A stretch of DNA of 64,000 bases from Paraburkholderia fungorum. GTDB taxonomy: Bacteria; Pseudomonadota; Gammaproteobacteria; Burkholderiales; Burkholderiaceae. Below the pieces are notes generated by a model that did not search any database, was not told the DNA's origin, and saw only the letters and a list, made by a program, of their open reading frames with translations. The stretch lies in the NCBI RefSeq assembly GCF_003610895.1, contig NZ_MCAS01000005.1, positions 156,943 to 220,942 on the forward strand, in the 5' to 3' direction. The position numbers and the translations under genes were made by a program. How positions within the stretch are numbered: position 1 is the stretch's first letter; every line of letters begins with the position of its first letter. This document shows positions 49,245-58,950 of this stretch, in pieces.

Positions 49245-50501
49245 TTACATATTTCCGATCAAGACCTGACCGAAGCCCGAACAGGACACTTGTGTCGCAC
49301 CTTCCATCAAACGCGCGAAATCGTACGTGACACGTTTTTGCAGAATCGACTTTTCCATCGACTTGATGATCAGATCGGCCGCTTCAGTCCAGCCCATGTG
49401 ACGCAACATCATCTCAGCCGAGAGAATTTCCGAACCCGGATTCACGTAGTCTTTGCCGGCGTACTTCGGGGCCGTGCCGTGCGTGGCTTCAAACATGGCG
49501 ACCGAATCCGACATGTTCGCGCCCGGCGCAATCCCAATACCGCCGACTTGCGCGGCCAGCGCGTCCGAAACGTAGTCGCCGTTCAGATTCAGCGTGGCGA
49601 TCACGTCGTATTCGGCCGGACGCAGCAGGATCTGCTGCAGGAACGCGTCGGCGATCACGTCTTTCACCACGATGTCGCCGCCCGTTTTCGGGTTCTTGAT
49701 CTTCATCCACGGGCCGCCGTCGATCAGTTCCGCGGCAAATTCCTTCTGCGCCAGCGCATAACCGTAGTCGCGGAAAGCGCCTTCCGTGAACTTCATGATG
49801 TTGCCCTTATGCACGAGCGTGACCGAGCGGCGATCGTTGTCGATCGCATACTGGATCGCCTTGCGCACGAGGCGCTCCGTGCCTTCACGCGACACCGGCT
49901 TGACACCGATTCCCGAGGTTTCCGGGAAGCGGATCTTCTTCACGCCCATTTCTTCGCGCAGGAACTTGATGACCTTCTTCGCGTCTTCCGAGCCGGCAGG
50001 CCATTCGATGCCGGCATAGATATCTTCCGAGTTCTCGCGGAAGATCACCATGTCGATCTTCTCAGGCTCACGCACCGGCGAAGGCACGCCCTTGAAGTAC
50101 TGCACCGGGCGCAGGCAAACATACAGATCGAGCTCCTGGCGCAGCGCGACGTTCAGCGAACGGATGCCCCCGCCAACCGGCGTGGTGAGCGGCCCCTTGA
50201 TCGAGACGACGTATTCCTTCAGCACCTGCAGCGTTTCTTCCGGCAGCCACACGTCCGGGCCGTACACCTTGGTCGATTTCTCGCCGGCGTAGATTTCCAT
50301 CCAGTGGATTTTCTTCTTGCCCGCATAGGCTTTTTCTACCGCCGCATCCACCACTTTCAACATCACCGGCGTAATGTCGAAGCCCGTGCCGTCGCCTTCG
50401 ATATACGGAATGATCGGCTGGTCGGAAACGTTGAGCGAGAAATCTGCGTTGACGGTGATCTTGTCACCGCCGGTCGGAACCTTGATGTGCTGATACGGCA
50501 T
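49245..50501 (-). CDS. icd: Isocitrate dehydrogenase (NADP)
   Basis: The 418-residue enzyme oxidatively decarboxylates isocitrate to 2-oxoglutarate. The substrate loop with the phosphorylatable serine is [12 protein letters not shown] (Ser115; Ser113 in E. coli). [21 protein letters not shown] and the nucleotide-binding [12 protein letters not shown] are all present, typical of the homodimeric NADP type. It is divergent from rluE, the same layout as in E. coli, and a palindromic operator lies between the two. Confidence 0.96.
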   Translation of the reverse strand: MPYQHIKVPTGGDKITVNADFSLNVSDQPIIPYIEGDGTGFDITPVMLKVVDAAVEKAYAGKKKIHWMEIYAGEKSTKVYGPDVWLPEETLQVLKEYVVSIKGPLTTPVGGGIRSLNVALRQELDLYVCLRPVQYFKGVPSPVREPEKIDMVIFRENSEDIYAGIEWPAGSEDAKKVIKFLREEMGVKKIRFPETSGIGVKPVSREGTERLVRKAIQYAIDNDRRSVTLVHKGNIMKFTEGAFRDYGYALAQKEFAAELIDGGPWMKIKNPKTGGDIVVKDVIADAFLQQILLRPAEYDVIATLNLNGDYVSDALAAQVGGIGIAPGANMSDSVAMFEATHGTAPKYAGKDYVNPGSEILSAEMMLRHMGWTEAADLIIKSMEKSILQKRVTYDFARLMEGATQVSCSGFGQVLIGNM

Positions 50502-50701
50502 GATCGGACTCCAGTGAAGGCTGTGCTGAAAGCTGATGGGAGACTGCGGAAACTGGGTGCTCCTCGCTACGCGCTATGCCGGACGCCCGCGAGCGGCCTG
50601 GTCGCCTATTCTAGCCCACGCCGGCGCGGCAACGAGGCCGGAGCGGCTCGGGGTTTTCCAACATTGTCGAAAATCAAAACCGGCAAGACGCTTTACTCTT
50701 A

Positions 50702-50717
50702 TGTCTTATATAAGACA
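50702..50717. promoter_or_regulatory. Perfect 16-bp palindrome between icd and rluE
   Basis: TGTCTTATATAAGACA is a perfect palindrome in an AT-rich island, about 200 bp before icd and 125 bp before rluE. It looks like a GntR-family type operator. I have a vague memory of a similar motif near TCA-cycle genes in betaproteobacteria, which I could not check. Confidence 0.6.
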
Positions 50718-50841
50718 ACTGATTTACTGAAACTGATTATGCATTATTATTCCGCGCTTTACTATTGGGCCAGCGCCCCGCCCGGTTTGTGTGGCACGCC
50801 ACCACCGCGGCCCGCGCCGACCGACCTTCTTCGATTCCCTT

Positions 50842-51411
50842 ATGCGACTTCTCGCCCTGAACAAACCGTTCGGCACCATCTGTCAGTTTTCGCCGCACGA
50901 AACACGGGCGTCGCTGGCCGATTGGGTGAAAGTGCCCGGCGTCTATCCGGCGGGCCGGCTCGATTCCGATAGTGAAGGACTGTTGCTTCTCACTGATGAC
51001 GGCGCGCTGCAAGCCCGCATCGCCGAACCGCGCCACAAACTGGTCAAACGTTATTGGGCGCAAGTAGAAGGTGCGGTGGACGATGCCACGCTGAAGAAGC
51101 TCGCGCGCGGCGTCGATCTCGGCGATTACGTGACGCGGCCCTGCCGCGCGGAGTACGTCGAGCCTGCCGACTCGCTCTGGGCACGCACACCGCCGATCCG
51201 CTATCGCGCCGCGATTCCGACCACATGGATCGAGTTGTCGATTACCGAGGGCAAGAACCGTCAGGTGCGACGCATGACCGCTGCGGTCGGTTTTCCGACG
51301 TTGCGTCTCGTACGCGCCGGTATCGGCGCACTCGATATTTTTTCGCTCGGACTGCAGCCAGGAGAGAGTGTTGAGTTACCGCTGAACGCGCCATGGGACG
51401 GCGTGGTCTGA
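50842..51411 (+). CDS. rluE: 23S rRNA pseudouridine synthase, RluE type
   Basis: This 189-residue enzyme starts directly with the catalytic domain (LLALNKPFGTICQFS), lacks an S4 domain, and has catalytic Asp41 in GRLDSDSEG. The end motif EGKNRQVRRMTAAVGFPTLRLVR is that of the RsuA/RluE group. The short S4-less form and the position divergent from icd both point to RluE, which modifies U2457 of 23S rRNA. ATG 50842 gives the right length. Confidence 0.9.
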   Translation: MRLLALNKPFGTICQFSPHETRASLADWVKVPGVYPAGRLDSDSEGLLLLTDDGALQARIAEPRHKLVKRYWAQVEGAVDDATLKKLARGVDLGDYVTRPCRAEYVEPADSLWARTPPIRYRAAIPTTWIELSITEGKNRQVRRMTAAVGFPTLRLVRAGIGALDIFSLGLQPGESVELPLNAPWDGVV

Positions 51412-51865
51412 TGCTGCCTGGCTGCGCGCCATTGCCGCGGCGAACTCGCATCGAGATCGTTTCCGCACCCGCGGAGAAAAGGCTAACTCGTTGTATCCGC
51501 AAACAAAAATAGCGCGTGAAACCAACGTAAAACCGCGTGAAACAATTGCGCTCGCGACCACTGCTCAGCCATTCATTTGCATCAGCACGCCGGCATATAA
51601 ATTTTCCACAAAAAACACGTCAACCAGCGCGCAAGCTCACGCGTTATTCGACGCAGATGCCGCCCAAAGCTATCCGGCATTCAGCCTTAAGAGCCTTTGC
51701 ACAAGCCGCTTGCGCGGCGAGTACAGGCAGTCTGAGCGCTAAGCAGACGCGTCGAAAAAAATGTCGATGCGGCTGTCAACCGAAAGGTGGATGGCACGTT
51801 TACCGACATGACTCTACATATAACCGGGTCATTTGGTTAATTAACTCAAGCTGAGGATTTACAAA
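51412..51865 (+). other. Intergenic region rluE to small lysine-rich protein gene
   Basis: About 450 bp contain no convincing gene. The last 60 bp are AT-rich and include ACATATAACC and GGTTAATTAACTC, likely the promoter region of the gene at 51866. No terminator for rluE was recognised. Confidence 0.35.
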
Positions 51866-52063
51866 ATGAACAAACTGATCGCCGCTCTGGTCGCTGGCCT
51901 CTTCGCAACGGCAGCATTCGCACAAGCTTCGGCACCGGCAGCAGCTTCGGCAGCTCCGGCAGCAGCTGCTTCGTCGGCAAAGAAGGCTGAACACAAGAAG
52001 TCGCACAAGAAGTCGCACAAGAAGGCAGCAGCTGCTGCTGCAGCTTCGGGCGCATCGGAGTAA
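51866..52063 (+). CDS. Small exported lysine/alanine-rich protein, Asr-like
   Basis: This 65-residue protein has a signal peptide (about 1-19, ending AAFA) and a mature part of 46 residues made almost only of Ala, Ser, Lys and His. It contains a KKSH-KKSH-KKAA tandem repeat encoded by a repeated 12-bp unit, with eight lysines and three histidines and no aromatic residue or cysteine. The composition resembles the E. coli acid-shock protein Asr, which is exported, basic and unstructured, but sequence identity is only in kind. A strong intrinsic terminator follows. A role in acid or envelope stress is inference. Confidence 0.65.
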   Translation: MNKLIAALVAGLFATAAFAQASAPAAASAAPAAAASSAKKAEHKKSHKKSHKKAAAAAAASGASE

Positions 52064-52118
52064 GTTTGTCGTAAAAACGCAGTCAAGAACACGCTTCATT
52101 GCCGTTCTTACGGCGTTG

Positions 52119-52155
52119 AAAGGCAGATCACCGCAAGGCGATCTGCCTTTTTGTT
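52119..52155 (+). terminator. Intrinsic terminator after the lysine-rich protein gene
   Basis: AAAGGCAGATC and GATCTGCCTTT form an 11-bp stem with a short loop, then TTTGTTTTT. Confidence 0.9.
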
Positions 52156-52208
52156 TTTGACGCGCTCGCGTAACATTCGCGGGTTAATTTCCAGCAAGGA
52201 GTCATGCC

Positions 52209-52715
52209 GTGCGATTTCCCATGCGCTCGTTGATTGCGCGTTTCGCTGTTGCCGTTGCACTGCCGCTCGCCGCGATTTCGTTCGCCGCGACCACCGCTGC
52301 CCCCGCTCATGCGCAACAGATGCCGGCCGGCGCGAAACAGCCCGGCGACTTCCCGCGCGCGAAGCTGACGGCGGGCATGTTCGTGATCGACGCAGCTGTC
52401 GCCGCCAACGACGCGGACCGCGAACAAGGCCTGATGTATCGCACGACGCTTGCGCCGAATGAAGGCATGCTGTTCGTCTTCAATGAAAACGCCGTGCACT
52501 GCTTCTGGATGAAGAACACGTTGATCCCGCTGTCGATCGCTTTCATGCGCGCCGACGGCACGGTCACCGACATCGACGAAATGCAGGCCGAAACCACCAA
52601 CAATCACTGCCCGAAGAACAACGGCGTGTATGCGTTGGAAATGAGCAAGGGCTGGTTCTCGTCGAAAGGCATCAAGCCGGGGATGAAAATCCAGGGGTTG
52701 CCGGCCGCGCAGTAA
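52209..52715 (+). CDS. Exported DUF192 protein
   Basis: The 168-residue protein has a long Sec signal peptide (about 1-35, ending AHAQQ) and a DUF192 domain with REQGLMYRT, NEGMLFVF, CFWMKNTLIPLSIAFM and the strand YALEMSKGWF. It starts with GTG at 52209, seven bases after AAGGAG; an ATG at 52204 is out of frame and too close to the ribosome site. The function of the family is unknown. It is followed by a terminator. Confidence 0.9.
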   Translation: MRFPMRSLIARFAVAVALPLAAISFAATTAAPAHAQQMPAGAKQPGDFPRAKLTAGMFVIDAAVAANDADREQGLMYRTTLAPNEGMLFVFNENAVHCFWMKNTLIPLSIAFMRADGTVTDIDEMQAETTNNHCPKNNGVYALEMSKGWFSSKGIKPGMKIQGLPAAQ

Positions 52716-53025
52716 ACGCGCGCCGCCACGGCGATACCCTGCCGCGTCTTCAGCGGCCGCTTTCCGGAAAAGCCGGTGCCTTTCGCGAGGCGCCGGCTTT
52801 TTTGCGTTCCACGTAGGCCTAAGAATGCCCAACATGGCGCGAAAGCGATCCGCGCCGCGCCGGGAGCCATACCAGCAGGCCATCACGCGCGGCTGGCAAG
52901 ATTCCTGCAAAAGACAGGCCGACGCGCTATCCTAGTATTCTTAGCAAAGCAGCAAAGAGGCTCCCCGGGCGGCACAGACTGTTGCCCGGCAAGCGTTTCA
53001 GGCGCGCCATTTCAAGGAGGTTCAC
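52716..53025 (+). other. Intergenic region with terminator before the EF-G gene
   Basis: The 310 bp hold the DUF192 terminator and then a stretch ending in the AAGGAGG ribosome site (53014-53020) for the GTG start of the EF-G gene. No other gene was seen. Confidence 0.4.
52768..52803 (+). terminator. Terminator after the DUF192 gene
   Basis: AAAAGCCGGTGCC pairs with GGCGCCGGCTTTT (one G-U pair) around an eight-base loop and ends in a T-tract. Confidence 0.85.
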
Positions 53026-55131
53026 GTGCCCCGCAAGACTCCCATCGAGCGCTACCGGAATATCGGCATTAGCGCTCACATCGACGCCGGCAAAACCACC
53101 ACTACTGAACGCATCCTGTTCTACACAGGCGTGACCCACAAGATCGGCGAGGTTCACGACGGTGCTGCCACGATGGACTGGATGGAACAGGAGCAGGAGC
53201 GCGGCATCACCATCACGTCGGCGGCCACCACCGCCTTCTGGAAGGGCATGGCCGGCAACTATCCCGAACATCGGATCAACATCATCGACACTCCGGGCCA
53301 CGTCGACTTCACGATTGAAGTGGAACGCTCGATGCGCGTGCTCGACGGCGCGTGCATGGTGTACGACTCGGTCGGCGGCGTGCAGCCGCAATCCGAAACC
53401 GTGTGGCGCCAGGCGAACAAGTACAAGGTGCCGCGCATTGCGTTCGTCAACAAGATGGACCGTGTGGGCGCGGACTTCTTCCGCGTGCAGCGGCAGATCG
53501 GCGATCGCCTGAAGGGTGTCGCCGTGCCGATCCAGATTCCGGTCGGTGCGGAAGATCATTTCCAGGGCGTGGTCGACCTCGTCAAGATGAAGGCGATCTA
53601 CTGGGACGAAGAAAACCAGGGGATCAAGTTCGAATACCGCGACATCCCGGCCGAACTCGCGGATACCGCGAAGGAATGGCATGACAAGATGGTCGAGGCC
53701 GCCGCTGAAGCGAGCGAGGAACTGCTCGACAAGTACCTGCATGGCGGTGTGCTGACGGAGGAGGAAATCAAGCACGGCATTCGTGTGCGCACCATCGCCA
53801 ACGAGATCGTGCCGATGCTGTGCGGCAGCGCGTTCAAGAACAAGGGCGTGCAGGCCATGCTCGACGCGGTGATCGACTATCTGCCGTCGCCGGTCGACGT
53901 GCCCGCCATCACGGGTCACGACGAACACGACAAGGAGATCGAACGTCATCCGCGCGACGACGATCCGTTCTCGGCGCTCGCCTTCAAGATCATGACCGAC
54001 CCGTTCGTCGGCCAGCTGATCTTTTTCCGCGTTTATTCGGGCGTGGTGAATTCGGGCGACACCGTCTACAACGCGGTCAAGGAGAAGAAGGAGCGCCTCG
54101 GCCGGATCCTGCAGATGCATGCGAACGAGCGCAAGGAAATCAAGGAAGTCTACGCGGGCGACATCGCCGCGGCAGTCGGCCTGAAGGAAGCGACTACTGG
54201 CGACACGCTGTGCGATCCGCAGCACGTGATCATTCTCGAGCGGATGATTTTCCCGGAGCCGGTGATTTCGCAGGCCGTCGAGCCGAAGACCAAGGTCGAC
54301 CAGGAAAAGATGGGCATCGCGCTCAATCGTCTGGCGCAGGAAGACCCGTCGTTCCGCGTGCAGACGGATGAAGAATCCGGCCAGACCATCATCTCCGGGA
54401 TGGGCGAGCTGCACCTGGAGATTCTGGTCGACCGCATGAAGCGCGAGTTCGGCGTCGAGGCGACCGTCGGCAAGCCGCAGGTGGCTTACCGCGAAACGGT
54501 GCGCAACAAGATCGAGGATGTCGAAGGCAAGTTCGTCAAGCAGTCGGGCGGGCGCGGCCAGTACGGTCACGCGGTGATCACGCTCGAACCTGCGCCGCAA
54601 GGCAAGGGCTACGAATTCGTCGACGCTATCAAGGGCGGTGTGATTCCGCGCGAATACATTCCGGCGGTCGACAAGGGCATTCAGGAAACGCTGAAAGCCG
54701 GCGTGCTGGCAGGCTATCCGGTGGTCGACGTGAAGGTGACGCTGACCTTCGGTTCGTACCACGACGTCGACTCGAACGAAAACGCATTCCGTATGGCCGG
54801 TTCGATGGCCTTCAAGGACGCGATGCGCAAGGCGAGGCCCGTGCTGCTCGAACCGATGATGGCGGTGGAGGTGGAAACGCCGGAAGACTTCATGGGCAAC
54901 GTGATGGGCGATCTGTCGAGCCGCCGCGGCATGGTCCAAGGCATGGAAGACATCGCCGGGGGCGGCGGCAAGCTGGTGCGTGCCGAAGTGCCGCTCGCGG
55001 AAATGTTCGGCTATTCGACGTCGCTGCGTTCGGCCACGCAAGGCCGCGCGACCTACACGATGGAGTTCAAGCACTACGCGGAAACGCCGAGCAACGTCGC
55101 GGAAGCCGTGATCAACGCAAAGCAGAAGTAA
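53026..55131 (+). CDS. fusA: Elongation factor G (copy outside the str operon)
   Basis: This 701-residue translational GTPase has the full EF-G layout: G1 AHIDAGKT (17-24), switch 2 [12 protein letters not shown], and domains II-V ending in [19 protein letters not shown]. The start is GTG 53026 with AAGGAGG five bases before. It is not surrounded by rpsL, rpsG or tuf, so it is a stand-alone copy; many Burkholderia have two EF-G genes. No obvious deviation in the GTPase motifs is seen, so it should be active in translocation. Confidence 0.93.
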   Translation: MPRKTPIERYRNIGISAHIDAGKTTTTERILFYTGVTHKIGEVHDGAATMDWMEQEQERGITITSAATTAFWKGMAGNYPEHRINIIDTPGHVDFTIEVERSMRVLDGACMVYDSVGGVQPQSETVWRQANKYKVPRIAFVNKMDRVGADFFRVQRQIGDRLKGVAVPIQIPVGAEDHFQGVVDLVKMKAIYWDEENQGIKFEYRDIPAELADTAKEWHDKMVEAAAEASEELLDKYLHGGVLTEEEIKHGIRVRTIANEIVPMLCGSAFKNKGVQAMLDAVIDYLPSPVDVPAITGHDEHDKEIERHPRDDDPFSALAFKIMTDPFVGQLIFFRVYSGVVNSGDTVYNAVKEKKERLGRILQMHANERKEIKEVYAGDIAAAVGLKEATTGDTLCDPQHVIILERMIFPEPVISQAVEPKTKVDQEKMGIALNRLAQEDPSFRVQTDEESGQTIISGMGELHLEILVDRMKREFGVEATVGKPQVAYRETVRNKIEDVEGKFVKQSGGRGQYGHAVITLEPAPQGKGYEFVDAIKGGVIPREYIPAVDKGIQETLKAGVLAGYPVVDVKVTLTFGSYHDVDSNENAFRMAGSMAFKDAMRKARPVLLEPMMAVEVETPEDFMGNVMGDLSSRRGMVQGMEDIAGGGGKLVRAEVPLAEMFGYSTSLRSATQGRATYTMEFKHYAETPSNVAEAVINAKQK

Positions 55132-55190
55132 GCGCCGCAGGTTGCCGCACGCGATGTGCTGCGGCCTGCTAAGCCATGAAAGCAGACAGC

Positions 55191-55225
55191 AAAAAGCCCG
55201 TCCCCTGTGGATGGGCTTTTTTTTT
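55191..55225 (+). terminator. Terminator after the EF-G gene
   Basis: AAAAAGCCCGTCC pairs with GGATGGGCTTTTT (one G-U pair) around a short loop, followed by a run of T. Confidence 0.88.
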
Positions 55226-55336
55226 CGCCCACAAAACCGCCCGCGGCCGCAGGCAACACACACGTTTTTGAACGTGCAAAAATGCCGCAAGGCACCGCGC
55301 CCAGCACCCGGACGCCCGCCCACGAGGAGGCACACC

Positions 55337-55852
55337 ATGAGCCAGGATCACGAACACCCGCATTACAAGGACGAGCATGCGTCGGCGCCGGTCGACTGGC
55401 GCGAGCACGGCGTCAAGGTCATCAAGGCAGACCAGCTCGACAGCAATACCGCGCAAACGCCGGGCATGAATCGCGCGGCGGCGATCAACGCGGCGCGCGT
55501 CGGCGCACAGAAAATCTGGGCCGGCACCGTGACGATCCATCCGAATGCAAAGACTGGCGCGCATCATCACGGCGCACTCGAAAGCGTGATCTACGTGGTG
55601 CGCGGCCAGGCACGCATGCGCTGGGGTGAGCATCTGGAGTTCACGGCCGAGGCGGGCCCAGGCGACTTCATCTTCGTGCCGCCCTATGTGCCGCATCAGG
55701 AAATCAACGCGAGCACCGACGAGCCGCTCGAGTGCGTGCTGGTGCGCAGCGACAATGAAGCGGTGGTGGTGAATCTGAATATCGACGCGGTGGAGGCGCC
55801 GGAAACGGTCTTCTGGGTCGATCCGATTCACAAGCATCCGCACGATCACTAA
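55337..55852 (+). CDS. Cupin-domain protein with histidine-rich ends
   Basis: The 171-residue protein has a double-stranded beta-helix (cupin) core. Motif 1 runs from Gly74 to Gly90 with His76-78 and Glu82, and motif 2 is GDFIFVPPYVPHQEIN with His120, so a metal site is complete. Both termini are rich in histidine (HEHPHY at the start, HKHPHDH at the end). GAGGAGG lies before ATG 55337; the longer frame is not conserved. It is 18 bp upstream of a nickel/cobalt permease gene, which suggests a metal-related role. The reaction is unknown. Confidence 0.85.
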   Translation: MSQDHEHPHYKDEHASAPVDWREHGVKVIKADQLDSNTAQTPGMNRAAAINAARVGAQKIWAGTVTIHPNAKTGAHHHGALESVIYVVRGQARMRWGEHLEFTAEAGPGDFIFVPPYVPHQEINASTDEPLECVLVRSDNEAVVVNLNIDAVEAPETVFWVDPIHKHPHDH

Positions 55853-55870
55853 ACTTTTCTCACGCAACTC

Positions 55871-56890
55871 ATGACGCCGACCGCCTCGCTGCGCCCTCGC
55901 CTCATCACGCTCTATGCCGTACTGATCGCCGCCAATCTCGGTGCATGGGCGTGGGCGCTGATCGCGTTTCGCCACTATCCGCTGCTGCTCGGCACGGCGT
56001 TGCTCGCGTATGGTTTCGGTCTGCGTCACGCGGTCGACGCGGACCACATCGCCGCGATCGACGCCGTCACGCGCAAGCTGATGCAGGCGGGCAAGCGGCC
56101 GCTCGGCGTAGGCCTGTCGTTCTCGCTGGGCCATTCGACGATCGTGATTCTGGCAACGGCCGGCATTGCCTGGACCGCGCATTCGCTGCACGACCGCTTC
56201 GAAACCTTCAAGGCCGTGGGCGGTACGATCGGCACCATCGTGTCGGCCGTGTTTCTGCTGGTGCTGGCCTGCGTGAACCTCGTGATTCTGCGCGACGTGT
56301 GGCGCCGCTATCGCCACGTCCAGCGCGGCGGCGAACTCGCTGCTGAAACCGCGGCCGGCATCGCGCCCGCCGGCCTGCTGTCGCGCGCGCTGCGGCCGAT
56401 GTTCCGGCTTGTGACGAAAAGCTGGCACATGTACCCGGTCGGCGTGCTGTTCGGCCTCGGCTTCGACACCGCGACCGAGATCGGCCTGCTGGCGATTGCC
56501 GCGTCCGAGGCCGGCAAAGGTCTGCCGCTGTATTCGATCCTCGTGTTCCCCGCGCTCTTCACCGCCGGCATGACGCTGGTCGATTCGACCGACAACGTGC
56601 TGATGGTCCACGCTTACGGCTGGGCCATGGACGACCCGAAGCGCAAGCTCTACTACAACGCGAGCATCACGTTCGTTTCGGCGGTGGTGGCGATTGTCAT
56701 TGGCGGCGTCGAAGCGTTGGGGCTGCTATCGGACAAGCTCGGTCTGAACGGCGGCGTATGGGACGCGGTGGCGAGCCTCAACGAGCGCTTCGGCGAACTG
56801 GGCTACGGCATCGTCGCCACCTTCGTGGCCTGCTGGATCGGCTCGGTGCTGCTCCATCGCTGGCGCCGCCCCCGCACCGTTGCGCGGTAA
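55871..56890 (+). CDS. HoxN/HupN/NixA family nickel-cobalt permease
   Basis: The 339-residue permease has about eight membrane helices. Its NiCoT signature GLRHAVDADHIAAIDAVTR is in helix 2, with SLGHSTIV and a later LFGLGFDTATEIGLL that form the metal path. Members import Ni2+ or Co2+ with high affinity. No NikR-like palindrome or cobalamin riboswitch was found upstream. It is likely co-transcribed with the cupin gene. Confidence 0.92.
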   Translation: MTPTASLRPRLITLYAVLIAANLGAWAWALIAFRHYPLLLGTALLAYGFGLRHAVDADHIAAIDAVTRKLMQAGKRPLGVGLSFSLGHSTIVILATAGIAWTAHSLHDRFETFKAVGGTIGTIVSAVFLLVLACVNLVILRDVWRRYRHVQRGGELAAETAAGIAPAGLLSRALRPMFRLVTKSWHMYPVGVLFGLGFDTATEIGLLAIAASEAGKGLPLYSILVFPALFTAGMTLVDSTDNVLMVHAYGWAMDDPKRKLYYNASITFVSAVVAIVIGGVEALGLLSDKLGLNGGVWDAVASLNERFGELGYGIVATFVACWIGSVLLHRWRRPRTVAR

Positions 56891-57224
56891 ATCCAACCCG
56901 CTTGCGTGGCGTGATCGGTAACGTTTCCACGAAGCCGACGACGACGCAGCGATTCCCGCGCTGCGGCATCCTGCACTTTCGTGCGCTTCTCGCGACACAG
57001 GCCACCGAGCGTTGTGGCGACGACACACACCGGCCCTTTTATCCGCGATCCGGAACCGGAGCGCGCGGCGGGCGCTCCGAACCAGTGGGCAATCGCTTAC
57101 ACTGAAACCGCATTTCAGCATGGCGGCTCATGGCAGTTTTTCGTCATGGCAATCAGCCGCCCCGTCGCGCGCATCCGGCGCGGCCCTTCAGAACCGACAG
57201 CAGAACGGACTGGACACTCCATCA
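56891..57224 (+). promoter_or_regulatory. Upstream region of the Tat-dependent ABC importer operon
   Basis: This 334-bp stretch holds no convincing gene. An inverted repeat CTGAAA-ccgca-TTTCAG lies at 57102-57118, about 107 bp before the binding-protein start. A TACACT hexamer close to it could be a -10 box. The regulator is unknown. Confidence 0.35.
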
Positions 57225-58889
57225 ATGAAGACTCCCGCGGATCGACTTCCCGAACTCGACCTGGCCCGCCGCACCGCCGACGCCTACGGCAATCACGCCA
57301 TCGACGAATTCATCGCCGGCCGTATCACGCGCCGCGATCTGCTGCGCTATGCCGGCGTGATCGGTTTGTCACTGGCTGGCGGCGGCGTACTGAATGCGCC
57401 GCTCGCGCGCGCGCAAGGCACGCCGGGCCCCTCTAACCAGACGATCCGCGTGGCTCACCTGACGCCGGCCGGCGCGGTCGATCCGCTCACGGTGACCGAT
57501 GCCGCGAGTCTCGCGCTGCTCAATCAGACCGGTGAATTCCTGATCGACGACGACGGCGAAAAGCTCGTGCTGAAGCCGGCGCTTGCCTTGTCGTGGAAAC
57601 CGAACGACAAAGGCGATGTGTGGACCTTCAAGCTACGCTCGAACGTCAAATTCCACGACGGCCAGGCATTCACCGCCAAAGACGTCGTCGCCACCTTCGA
57701 TCGTCTCGCCGATCCGGCAAGCGGTTCGGCGGCGCTCTCAGTGCTCAAGGGCGTGCTGTCCAAAGGCGGCGCGAAAGTAGTCGACGAACACACGGTTGCC
57801 TTCCATCTCGACGCGCCGAACGGCAACTTCCCCTACTACGTTTCTTCGGACAATTACAACGCCGTGATCCTGCCCGCGAACTATGCGGGCGGTTACGAAA
57901 AGAGCTTCATCGGCACCGGTCCGTTCAAGCTCGAGAAGTATCAGGCGAAGGTTGGCGCGTCTTTCGTGCGCAATCCCGATTACTGGGGCGATAAAGCGTT
58001 ACCACAACGCGTACAGTTCTCGTTCTACGCCGACGAACAGGCGCAATTGCTCGCGCTGCAAGGTCGTCAGGCCGACGTGATGGGTACGTTCACCGTGCAG
58101 GGTGGTGCCGGCATCCTGAATAATCCGGACTACAAAGCGGTCGGCGTGAAATCGAGCGCGCATCGCCAGATTCACATGCGCAACGACAGCCCCCTGTTCA
58201 AGGACAAGCGCGTCCGGCAGGCACTGGCGTTGTCGCTCGATCGCGACGTGCTCGTGCGAGGTCTGTTCAAGGGCCGCGCGCAGCTCGGCAACGACAGCCC
58301 GTTCGCGCCGGTGTTTCCGTCTTCCGACGCAGGCGTTGCGCAACGCAGGATCGACATCGCGAAAGCGAAGCAACTGCTTGCGCAAGCGGGCGTGCCGAAC
58401 GGTTTCGACGTCACGCTGACCACCGAAAAGTACATGGAGATTCCCGATCTCGCGGTGGTCGTGCAGAACGCGGCGAAGGCAATCGGCGTGCGCATCAATC
58501 TGAAAGTGGAAAGCCAGTCGCTGTACTACGGCGCGGGCACGCCGGGCAAATCGGACTGGCTCGACTCGCCGCTCGGCATCACCGATTACGGTCACCGCGG
58601 TGTGCCGAACGTGTTCCTGAATGCGCCGCTCACCAGCACCGGCACGTGGAATGCCGCGCATTTCAAGAACCCGCAATACGATCAACTGGTCGCGCAGTTC
58701 GTCGCGGCGATCGACCTGGGCACGCAGCGAAAGATCTCCGGACAGATCCAGACCTTGTTGCTCGACGAAACGCCCGTCATCATCCCGTTCTTCTACGATC
58801 AACTGATCGCGATGCGTAAGGAAGTAAATGGCGTGCGCTTCACCGCACTCGCGCAGCTTTATTTCGATCGCGCGGTGTTAAGCGCGTGA
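57225..58889 (+). CDS. Tat-exported family-5 peptide/nickel-type binding protein
   Basis: This 554-residue solute-binding protein starts with an unusually long leader containing the twin-arginine motif TRRDLLR followed by a hydrophobic stretch GVIGLSLAGGGVL and ARA before QGTPG. The mature part has family-5 landmarks: FKLRSNVKFHDGQAFTAKDV, FIGTGPFKLEKY and RVRQALALSLDRD. Tat export implies it folds, possibly with a cofactor, before crossing the membrane. ATG 57225 is chosen because it begins the leader; the frame runs further upstream without conservation. Confidence 0.85.
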   Translation: MKTPADRLPELDLARRTADAYGNHAIDEFIAGRITRRDLLRYAGVIGLSLAGGGVLNAPLARAQGTPGPSNQTIRVAHLTPAGAVDPLTVTDAASLALLNQTGEFLIDDDGEKLVLKPALALSWKPNDKGDVWTFKLRSNVKFHDGQAFTAKDVVATFDRLADPASGSAALSVLKGVLSKGGAKVVDEHTVAFHLDAPNGNFPYYVSSDNYNAVILPANYAGGYEKSFIGTGPFKLEKYQAKVGASFVRNPDYWGDKALPQRVQFSFYADEQAQLLALQGRQADVMGTFTVQGGAGILNNPDYKAVGVKSSAHRQIHMRNDSPLFKDKRVRQALALSLDRDVLVRGLFKGRAQLGNDSPFAPVFPSSDAGVAQRRIDIAKAKQLLAQAGVPNGFDVTLTTEKYMEIPDLAVVVQNAAKAIGVRINLKVESQSLYYGAGTPGKSDWLDSPLGITDYGHRGVPNVFLNAPLTSTGTWNAAHFKNPQYDQLVAQFVAAIDLGTQRKISGQIQTLLLDETPVIIPFFYDQLIAMRKEVNGVRFTALAQLYFDRAVLSA

Positions 58890-58950
58890 TGTCGAGCGCA
58901 CGGTTGAGTGCAAGCTTGAGTGCACGGCACTTCTTCGGCAGGAGTTCACG

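Noticed and set aside
52927..55338. 803-codon minus-strand frame over the EF-G gene
   Set aside because: Antisense shadow of EF-G; His/Arg-rich and without domain.
56891..57224. Nickel-responsive (NikR) site or cobalamin riboswitch near the NiCoT gene
   Set aside because: No GTATGA-N16-TCATAC-like palindrome and no B12-box-like sequence could be found by eye in the flanking regions.
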